From: DATIXD01 sp035518875 | GTDB lineage: Bacteria; Pseudomonadota; Gammaproteobacteria; Methylococcales; Methylococcaceae | Length of the DNA stretch: 8,996 nucleotides | Assembly: GCA_035518875.1 (NCBI GenBank) | Contig: DATIXD010000351.1 | Location: forward strand, 1-8,996 | Direction of reading: 5' to 3' | In this document: positions 1 through 4,649 of the stretch, piece by piece | How positions within the stretch are numbered: position 1 is the stretch's first letter | Layout of the letters: each line of letters begins with the position of its first letter | Translations under genes and position numbers: made by a program | Notes under the pieces: generated by a model | The model's database searches: none | What the model was told of the DNA's origin: nothing | The model's input: only the letters and a program-made list of their open reading frames with translations

Positions 1-219
1 AGCCAAGATGCCGATTTCAATATCCCTGATGTCGTCGGCCGAAAAATCTTCGTTACCTTTCATGATCCCGACGGTCGTGGTGGCAACGTAGGGATTTTTA
101 TAGGGATATTGGTACGTTGCCTCGTCGATCCTCCGCGCAAATACGTCCGGATGGACACCTAGCAACGCGGCGGAAAACAATGCCGAAAAAATTACCGATC
201 GTCTTGTGACGTGCCGCAT
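1..219 (-). CDS. Exported protein of unknown function, 5' part only
   Basis: An open frame of 73 codons runs leftward from the ATG at 219-217 and leaves the window without a stop, so only the N-terminus is seen. The start is supported by an AAGGAG site 7 nt upstream (plus-strand 227-232). Residues 1-28 look like a signal peptide: a basic start with TRRSVI, a hydrophobic stretch (residues 8-22) and an Ala-type cleavage site after VFA (residue 28). The TRR motif at residues 5-7 resembles a twin-arginine signal, though the usual Phe-Leu-Lys after it is replaced, so ordinary Sec export is equally possible. The mature part begins RRIDEATYQYPYKNPY and is polar with several Tyr/Pro. I do not recognise the family. 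It is divergent from the amidohydrolase gene and separated from it by 415 bp. Confidence 0.75.
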   Translation of the reverse strand, partial: MRHVTRRSVIFSALFSAALLGVHPDVFARRIDEATYQYPYKNPYVATTTVGIMKGNEDFSADDIRDIEIGILA

Positions 220-226
220 CTCGTCT

Positions 227-232
227 CTCCTT
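227..232 (-). promoter_or_regulatory. Ribosome binding site of the leftward gene
   Basis: AAGGAG on the minus strand lies 7 nt before the ATG at 219-217. It is a near-perfect Shine-Dalgarno match and is the main support that this edge frame is a real gene starting there. Confidence 0.7.
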
Positions 233-258
233 CGGCTATGCGGTTAAGGAAACTCCGA

Positions 259-279
259 ACAAGTCCAAACGGGACTTGT
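259..279. promoter_or_regulatory. Perfect 8+5+8 inverted repeat, operator-like
   Basis: ACAAGTCC at 259-266 and GGACTTGT at 272-279 are exact reverse complements around a 5-nt spacer. It lies 40 bp upstream of the leftward gene's start codon, where a repressor or activator site or a 5' UTR hairpin would act. The regulator is unknown. Confidence 0.45.
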
Positions 280-322
280 AAGACGCCGTCATCGAAAAGA
301 GCCGTTTGCCGCTAACCCGAAA

Positions 323-347
323 AATCAATCGCTTGGAGTGATTGGTT
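323..347. repeat. Inverted repeat, 8-bp stem with one G-T pair
   Basis: AATCAATC at 323-330 pairs with GATTGGTT at 340-347 around a 9-nt spacer, with seven Watson-Crick pairs and one wobble pair. It stands 4 bp from the next dyad, giving a pair of adjacent hairpins in the middle of the divergent intergenic region. Confidence 0.35.
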
Positions 348-351
348 CTGG

Positions 352-369
352 CAATGCATCCCTGCATTG
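352..369. repeat. Perfect 7+4+7 inverted repeat
   Basis: CAATGCA at 352-358 and TGCATTG at 363-369 are exact reverse complements around TCCC. No T-run follows on either strand, so it is unlikely to be a terminator. It could be a protein-binding site for either divergent gene. Confidence 0.45.
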
Positions 370-419
370 TGGAAGCGGTGACGTAATCAGAGCCTCCTGA
401 AGTTAAGGGCTGAAGGGTA

Positions 420-442
420 GTTCAGGCAAGTACCAACTGAAC
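420..442. repeat. Inverted repeat, 6-bp stem with 11-nt loop
   Basis: GTTCAG at 420-425 and CTGAAC at 437-442 are exact reverse complements. Its short stem and longer loop make it the weakest of the dyads in this region, and chance is a fair explanation. Confidence 0.25.
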
Positions 443-495
443 GCCGAGGCCACGGATGATTATTGGGGGCAGGTCCTGCAATATAGCACGGGTTT

Positions 496-514
496 GCCAT
501 GAGTCATTCATGGC
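496..514. repeat. Perfect 7+5+7 inverted repeat
   Basis: GCCATGA at 496-502 and TCATGGC at 508-514 are exact reverse complements around GTCAT. It has no T-run and lies 120 bp upstream of the amidohydrolase start. It could be an operator or a transcript hairpin. Confidence 0.4.
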
Positions 515-634
515 GAGGGCGCGAAGATTAGAAGTAGTAGGCGGTTTATGATAAAAGTAGGAATCTGGCGCGGCGAACCGAATCAAACGCAACAGTAGCT
601 CCGTTTTCGAATACGAAAGCAATGGGGGTTTTTT

Positions 635-1810
635 ATGCACCGGCAGGCATTGACTGAGCGGATATTTCCCCGAATGGTGGAACTACGCAGGACCTTCCAT
701 CGCTATCCGGAGTTGGCGTTTGAGGAAGAGCGAACGGCTTTGGTCATCATGGAGGAACTGCAACGCTTGGATATTCCTTTCGAATATGGCGGGGTGGGCG
801 GCGGAATCGTCGGCAAGATCACCGGCCCAGACGATGGCCCGACGATCGCATTGCGGGCCGACATGGACGGTCTTCCCGGAAACGAGACGACCGAGCTGCC
901 TTTCGCCTCTGTCAATCCAGGCAAGATGCATGCTTGCGGCCACGATGGCCACATGGCCATGCTCTTGGGGGCTGCGGCCATGCTCAAGGAAGATCCGCCA
1001 CCGGGCCATGTGGTGCTGATCTTCCAACCGGCCGAAGAGCGGGGGGGCGGTGCCAAGGTGATGATCCAGTCTGGAGCCCTCGACGGCGTGAGGGCGATCT
1101 TCGGCGGCCATGTGATGCGTCAGTTCAGAGTGGGGGAGATCATGGTCGTATCTGGGGCGATTACCGCCCAGTCCGACGGCTTTACTATCCGGGTACGAGG
1201 GCGCGGGGGACACGGCGCAAGACCCCATGAGGCGGTCGATGCGGTGGTGGTCGCGGGGCTGTTGATCATGGCCGTGCAGACCCTGGTGTCGCGGGAAATC
1301 AATCCATTTCATCCCTCGGTGGTGACAATTGGCCAGGTACAGGCCGGTTCTGCGCCCAACGTCATTGCGGAGCATGCAGTCCTCCATGGAACGATTCGAA
1401 CTACCGAGCGAGCGGTGAGAAAACACATCATCGAGGGACTCAACCGCATGGCGAAAGCGACCGGAGTCTTGAATAACGCGGTCGTCGATGTGGAAGTCAG
1501 GGAAGGTTATCCGCCGGTGATCAACACGGAACAGGAGGCGGAAATCGCCAAACACGCGGCACTTAGGGTGGTCGGGCAGCAGGGACTGGTTCCCATCGAT
1601 CATCCCAGCATGGGTGCGGAAGACTTCGCGTATTATCTTGAGCAGATTCCGGGTTGTTACGTCCGATTCGGCGCCCGGCGCGAAGGCTGGGAGAACATAC
1701 CCCTGCACAGTCCGGCCTTCGATTTTGATGAAGAGGCTTTGAAGGTTGGAGCGGCCTTCTTCGACGAGGTCGCAAGGGAAGCGATCAGTACCTATGCCAA
1801 GAACCCCTGA
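635..1810 (+). CDS. M20D-family metal-dependent amidohydrolase (hippurate / N-acyl-amino-acid hydrolase type)
   Basis: This 391-residue protein is a full-length M20D peptidase (COG1473), a cytosolic two-metal enzyme that hydrolyses N-acyl amino acids or related amides. No signal peptide is seen. Expected metal-site residues are present: ALRADMDG (72-79), HACGHDGH with Cys101 and His103, PAEE with Glu134 as likely general base and Glu135 as ligand, His159 in FGGHV, and His358 in LHSP. The dimerisation-domain motif GGHGARPH (191-198) and the MGAEDFAYY segment (326-334) also fit. The family often has a tryptophan after GLHV; here it is FGGHVM. The ATG at 635 gives the usual short lead before the LRRTFHRYPEL motif; its ribosome site is only GGGGG before a run of six T. 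The gene's end overlaps the next gene by 17 bp, which suggests one operon. The substrate cannot be told from sequence; family members include HipO, AbgA and plant IAA-amino-acid hydrolases. Confidence 0.93.
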   Translation: MHRQALTERIFPRMVELRRTFHRYPELAFEEERTALVIMEELQRLDIPFEYGGVGGGIVGKITGPDDGPTIALRADMDGLPGNETTELPFASVNPGKMHACGHDGHMAMLLGAAAMLKEDPPPGHVVLIFQPAEERGGGAKVMIQSGALDGVRAIFGGHVMRQFRVGEIMVVSGAITAQSDGFTIRVRGRGGHGARPHEAVDAVVVAGLLIMAVQTLVSREINPFHPSVVTIGQVQAGSAPNVIAEHAVLHGTIRTTERAVRKHIIEGLNRMAKATGVLNNAVVDVEVREGYPPVINTEQEAEIAKHAALRVVGQQGLVPIDHPSMGAEDFAYYLEQIPGCYVRFGARREGWENIPLHSPAFDFDEEALKVGAAFFDEVAREAISTYAKNP

Positions 1811-2948
1811 GCACCAGCCTTATCCATACATCGAGTTCAAGGCTTGCGCCGAAGCTACGGTCGGCATCGAGATCGAGTTTCAACTGCTCGATCCCGTTAC
1901 GCTGGATTTGACGGATGGTATATCAGCCCTACTGAACAACTATCCCGAAACGCCTGACATCAAACCGGAGTTGACCCAATGTTCCGTCGAGATCAACTCG
2001 AAGGTCTGCGCAAACATCCGGGAACTGGAAGCGGATGTGATTTCGCTGGTCAAGACGCTGAAGGGTCGCTGTCAGTCTTCGGGCATGGCGCTTTGTACCG
2101 CCGGCACCCATCCTTTCTGCCGGCGTCCGGTCGGTGTCACTCCGCTGCCGCGATATCTCGCGGTCGAGGAGAAGATGGCGTATCTGTCGCGCCGACTGAA
2201 AACCTTCGCCCTGCATGTCCATGTCGGGATGCCTTCCGGAGATGTGGCGCTTGGCGTCATGACCCTGCTCAAGCCCTATTTGCCCCTTTTTCTGGCGCTA
2301 TCGGCCGGCTCACCCTTTTGGGAGGGAGAGGACACCAATTTTGCCTCCTTCCGCCAGCGATTTCTGGCGATGTTGAGAGATTATGGCACGCCGCCAAACT
2401 TCAGTACGTGGAGCGATTTTGCCGAATTCTTCAAAAACACCCGAACGGCCGGGCTGACCGCCATCTGTCGCGATCTCCACTGGGATTTGCGCCCCTCCCC
2501 CGGTTTCGGCACCCTTGAAGTCAGGGTGATGGATGCGCTGCCCACCGTTCGCGAGAACATCATGATGGCGGCGCTGGTCTACACCCTGATCGTCTACCTC
2601 CTGCGTTGCCGCGAACAGGAGGCGTGTGACCATCTTCCCCCGCATCATTGGTGGATGGAAAAAATGAACCATTTCAACGCGTCCTACCAGGGGCTGGATG
2701 CCGACTATATCTTCGATGACCAAGGCCACAGCAGGCCAATCAAGGCAGTGATTCAGGAAACGTTCGAAAAGCTGACCCCAACCTCCCGTGAACTGGGAAC
2801 TGTGGATTACTTGCAGCATCTGGAAAACCATCTTGTCAACAAGCCCAGCTATCTTCGCCAACGGCGGCTTTTTCAGGAGACCGGCTCCTTGAGAGCCATA
2901 GTCGCCAACCTGGTCAGGGAATTGGAAGAGGATCTGGCCGCTCGCTGA
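1794..2948 (+). CDS. YbdK-type carboxylate-amine ligase (GCS2 / glutamate-cysteine ligase family 2)
   Basis: The 384-residue product matches E. coli YbdK (COG2170, GCS2 fold) along its length; such enzymes join the carboxylate of glutamate to an amine with ATP, and YbdK itself has only weak glutamate-cysteine ligase activity. Visible family signatures are VGIEIEFQLL (23-32), the GTHPF segment (104-108), HVHVG (141-145), LSAGSPF with the following Phe-Ala-Ser segment, HWDLRPSP (229-236) and FGTLEVRVMD (238-247). I chose the ATG at 1794, just before the conserved core, over an upstream start at 1746, which would add 16 residues lacking family character and overlap the amidohydrolase by 65 bp. 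AAGGGAAG lies about 13 nt upstream, so translation may be coupled to the preceding gene. The true amine substrate is unknown. Confidence 0.92.
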   Translation: MPRTPEHQPYPYIEFKACAEATVGIEIEFQLLDPVTLDLTDGISALLNNYPETPDIKPELTQCSVEINSKVCANIRELEADVISLVKTLKGRCQSSGMALCTAGTHPFCRRPVGVTPLPRYLAVEEKMAYLSRRLKTFALHVHVGMPSGDVALGVMTLLKPYLPLFLALSAGSPFWEGEDTNFASFRQRFLAMLRDYGTPPNFSTWSDFAEFFKNTRTAGLTAICRDLHWDLRPSPGFGTLEVRVMDALPTVRENIMMAALVYTLIVYLLRCREQEACDHLPPHHWWMEKMNHFNASYQGLDADYIFDDQGHSRPIKAVIQETFEKLTPTSRELGTVDYLQHLENHLVNKPSYLRQRRLFQETGSLRAIVANLVRELEEDLAAR

Positions 2949-2954
2949 ATGCCC

Positions 2955-2984
2955 GATTCTCGCGGCCCGGTGAGCTCGCGAATC
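2955..2984 (+). terminator. Possible weak hairpin after the ligase gene
   Basis: Six bases after the ligase stop, GATTCTCGCG can pair with CGCGAATC (eight pairs, two-base bulge) around a 12-nt loop. No T-run follows, so it is a poor intrinsic terminator; it could be a processing or Rho-linked hairpin, or chance. Confidence 0.2.
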
Positions 2985-3154
2985 CGCTTCTGCCTCGCGG
3001 CATCAACTCAGTCGTTCACTCGGAATGCACCACACCAGCTTGCATCCTAAACTGCGACGAGAGAGACTGGCCCAGAAAAACTCCCCTGGGATTTAATTCG
3101 CTTTCGCGCGCCCTCGGACGCAGTTTCGGCAGAACGGCCTATGCAATACCAGAT

Positions 3155-3164
3155 AAAAAAGGAG
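3155..3164 (+). promoter_or_regulatory. Ribosome binding site fixing the ribonuclease start
   Basis: A run of six A followed by GGAG ends 8 nt before the ATG at 3173. A GTG at 3164 in the same frame would overlap this site and leave no room for the ribosome, so the ATG is the better start. Confidence 0.7.
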
Positions 3165-3172
3165 TGAGGACC

Positions 3173-4180
3173 ATGCCCCTGTCCAACAGAATCGCGAGCT
3201 GTGTATTTCTACTCGTCATTGGGACTTTTTACGTTCAAGCCACTTTGGCGGTACCCGTAGGCGGCACGTTTACCGCGGAGCGAGCGTGCCCTGCCTATGT
3301 CTCAAAAAACAAGCAGACCAACCCGGACGGAGCCCGCATCGCGGCCGGAGAGCACTATGAGGCACTGGAGGCGAACAAGCCCGACAGCCCGGACTGGTAC
3401 CGTATCCGCATTCCGTCCGCCGACCCCCAGGAACGTTGGACGGGTGCCGAGTGCGGCAAATTTCAGCCGGGTGCAACCGGTGGAACGGGTGGAACGGGTG
3501 GAGGGGGCGTGTGCAATCTTGCCGGCCAAGCGGACAGCTACGTGCTGGCTCTGAGCTGGCAGCCGGCTTTCTGCCAAACGAAGCCCGGAAAACCCGAGTG
3601 TCAGATTACCGCGCCGACGGCCTACCAGGCCCGCAATTTCACTCTGCACGGCCTGTGGCCAAATCAGAAAACCTGCGGCACGAGCTACGGGTTCTGTGGC
3701 GAGGTCAAGAAAAAGGAAGACGACTTCTGCGATTACCCGGCGATCACGCTCCAAACCCCCTCCCGGGCCTCCCTGGCTCAGGTTATGCCCAGTGTCGAGG
3801 CCGGTTCCTGCCTGGAGCGCCACGAGTGGCACAAGCATGGCACCTGTCAAGACAAATGGTCGGATGATGAGTATTTCGACCTGGCAGCGGATCTGACCCG
3901 CCAGTTCAATGAGTCGGGCATGGCTTACTTCATGGACCGTCGGATCGGGCGGGAAGTGCGAACCGAAGATTTCCTGGCTCGCCTGGATGCAGTGCTGGCT
4001 TCGGGGACGCGACAACGGGTCAGGCTCACGTGCGAAAACGGCATGCTGGTGGAGGTTCAGGTCAGCCTTCCGGCGACCCTGAAGCTGGGCGCAGACCTGG
4101 ACGCGCTGATCGCCCAAGCTCCACCGACGGGCGGGTCAACCTGCGCGGCCAATTTCCGCGTGGATCCCATCGGGCAGTAA
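3173..4180 (+). CDS. Secreted ribonuclease T2 family enzyme with N-terminal accessory domain
   Basis: The 335-residue precursor has a signal peptide (1-26, cleavage after TLA). A small domain follows at about 27-97, with two cysteines (39, 94) that could form a disulfide and an SH3-like look. A flexible Gly/Thr linker (about 100-112) leads to the T2 ribonuclease domain (about 114-335). Both catalytic segments are intact: FTLHGLWP with His159, and HEWHKHG with His217, Glu218, Lys221 and His222. YVLALSWQPAFC (123-134) closely matches E. coli RNase I. T2 enzymes cut single-stranded RNA with little base preference through a 2',3'-cyclic phosphate; this one would act in the periplasm or outside the cell. 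Many cysteines in the catalytic domain fit a disulfide-stabilised exported enzyme. The gene looks monocistronic, with its own ribosome site and a terminator overlapping the stop. Confidence 0.93.
   Translation: MPLSNRIASCVFLLVIGTFYVQATLAVPVGGTFTAERACPAYVSKNKQTNPDGARIAAGEHYEALEANKPDSPDWYRIRIPSADPQERWTGAECGKFQPGATGGTGGTGGGGVCNLAGQADSYVLALSWQPAFCQTKPGKPECQITAPTAYQARNFTLHGLWPNQKTCGTSYGFCGEVKKKEDDFCDYPAITLQTPSRASLAQVMPSVEAGSCLERHEWHKHGTCQDKWSDDEYFDLAADLTRQFNESGMAYFMDRRIGREVRTEDFLARLDAVLASGTRQRVRLTCENGMLVEVQVSLPATLKLGADLDALIAQAPPTGGSTCAANFRVDPIGQ
3479..3505 (+). repeat. Three 9-bp tandem units encoding the Gly/Thr linker
   Basis: GGTGGAACG occurs twice in tandem, then GGTGGAGGG as an imperfect third copy. 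In frame this gives Gly-Gly-Thr, Gly-Gly-Thr, Gly-Gly-Gly (residues 103-111), the hinge between the accessory and ribonuclease domains. Because the unit is a multiple of three, copy-number change would alter linker length without a frameshift. Confidence 0.7.
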
Positions 4181-4211
4181 CCGGCTGATTCCTGCCGGTT
4201 ACTCTGGTTTT
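4176..4211 (+). terminator. Rho-independent terminator of the ribonuclease gene
   Basis: A perfect 10-bp stem (4176-4185 with 4194-4203, arms AGTAACCGGC and GCCGGTTACT) with an 8-nt loop contains the TAA stop codon in its left arm. It is followed by CTGG and four T. The tract is short, but the stem is strong and well placed. Confidence 0.65.
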
Positions 4212-4524
4212 GTACGTACGCGCCTTGCCATGGGTTGGGCCGCTCAGGAACCGTTCACGAAAGTCGAGCGATTTGGGAAGACCCTATTGGTTCAATTGGT
4301 CTACCGGAAAGGCGCCGGCTCTAAGCTGCATGTCGCCCTACGGGTTGGTATGTCCAGCCTGTGCCACCGACCGCCCCGGCGCGTAGCTTTCTTCTAGACT
4401 TGCACATCCCCTTGGGGCTTACGGGCTTTGCCCCTTCGTTCACCGCGCTGATGACGCGCACACATGGCTTTCAAATGGGCTTGTCGCGCCCGCTCATTCA
4501 TGTTGCTAACCGCGATCCTGCTTC

Positions 4525-4535
4525 GGTTGCCAACC
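4525..4535. promoter_or_regulatory. GGTTG-C-CAACC palindrome, operator candidate
   Basis: An exact 5+1+5 inverted repeat lies 32-40 bp upstream of the first TATAAT and of the likely -35 region, where an activator could bind. It is short enough to occur by chance, so the call is tentative. Confidence 0.3.
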
Positions 4536-4565
4536 ATGTGGGGCAATTCGCACCGGCCGTGCCGA

Positions 4566-4594
4566 TTTATAATGCTTGGCCCAGTGACTATAAT
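4566..4594 (+). promoter_or_regulatory. Sigma-70-like promoter candidate for the transporter-kinase operon
   Basis: TTTATA (4566-4571, four of six matches to TTGACA) is followed after 17 bp by a perfect TATAAT (4589-4594). A second TATAAT sits at 4568-4573, preceded by TTCGCA at 4547-4552 with a short 15-bp gap, so two overlapping promoters are possible. Starts would fall near 4580 or 4601, leaving a 50-70 nt leader before the GTG at 4650. Confidence 0.45.
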
Positions 4595-4637
4595 CGGGCT
4601 GATATTTCGTTAGGTGACCCACGGACCGATACGAACC

Positions 4638-4644
4638 GAGGAAG
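4638..4644 (+). promoter_or_regulatory. Ribosome binding site deciding the GTG start of the transporter
   Basis: GAGGAAG ends 5 nt before the GTG at 4650, an ideal spacing. The alternative GTG at 4614 lacks such a site. Two ATG codons at 4645 and 4648 are out of frame and open an 8-codon frame ending at TAG 4669-4671. Confidence 0.6.
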
Positions 4645-4649
4645 ATGAT

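Larger units (their letters stand above)
220..634. other. 415-bp divergent intergenic region rich in inverted repeats
   Basis: No convincing gene lies between the leftward exported-protein gene and the rightward amidohydrolase gene. The region holds six short dyads (259-279, 323-347, 352-369, 420-442, 496-514, 603-620), each listed separately or in the findings. A TATGAT at 547-552 could be a -10 box for the rightward gene, but no good -35 lies 16-18 bp upstream, so I do not call a promoter. The dyads differ in sequence from each other, so this is not a simple tandem repeat array. Confidence 0.6.
4204..4649. other. 446-bp intergenic region upstream of the transporter-kinase operon
   Basis: No convincing gene is seen. 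A frame of 95 codons from GTG at 4361 covers most of it, but has no ribosome site and overlaps the promoter candidate and the transporter start. The region holds a repeated ATTGGT at 4287-4301, a GGGGC/GCCCC dyad (4414-4418 and 4430-4434), an 11-bp palindrome at 4525-4535 and two TATAAT hexamers near its right end. The length and contents fit a regulatory region for the downstream operon. Confidence 0.5.

Noticed and set aside
344..359. Sigma-54 promoter resemblance (TGG, then GC at the right spacing)
   Set aside because: Only the GG and GC dinucleotides fit; the rest of the -24/-12 consensus is poor and the match overlaps the dyads.
422..640. 72-codon minus-strand frame in the divergent intergenic region
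   Set aside because: No ribosome site, start inside the amidohydrolase 5' end, no recognisable family, and it spans the dyads. It could be a decayed remnant but cannot be supported.
683..1708. 341-codon frame antisense to the amidohydrolase
   Set aside because: The sense strand encodes a complete M20D enzyme with all active-site motifs; the antisense frame is a shadow of GC-rich codon use.
3071..3090. CCCAG/CTGGG hairpin before the ribonuclease gene
   Set aside because: A 5-bp stem with a 10-nt loop, followed by ATTTAATT rather than a T-run; too weak to call.
3302..4117. 271-codon frame antisense to the ribonuclease
   Set aside because: The sense strand carries both T2 catalytic segments; the antisense product shows no motif or ribosome site.
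4408..4434. CCCCTTGGGG and GGGGC/GCCCC as a terminator
   Set aside because: Stems are only 4-5 bp, the loop is 11 nt and no T-run follows; a better terminator already closes the ribonuclease gene.
4361..4648. 95-codon plus-strand frame upstream of the transporter
   Set aside because: GTG start without a ribosome site, product unrecognised, and it runs through both TATAAT boxes and the transporter's ribosome site. More likely regulatory DNA.
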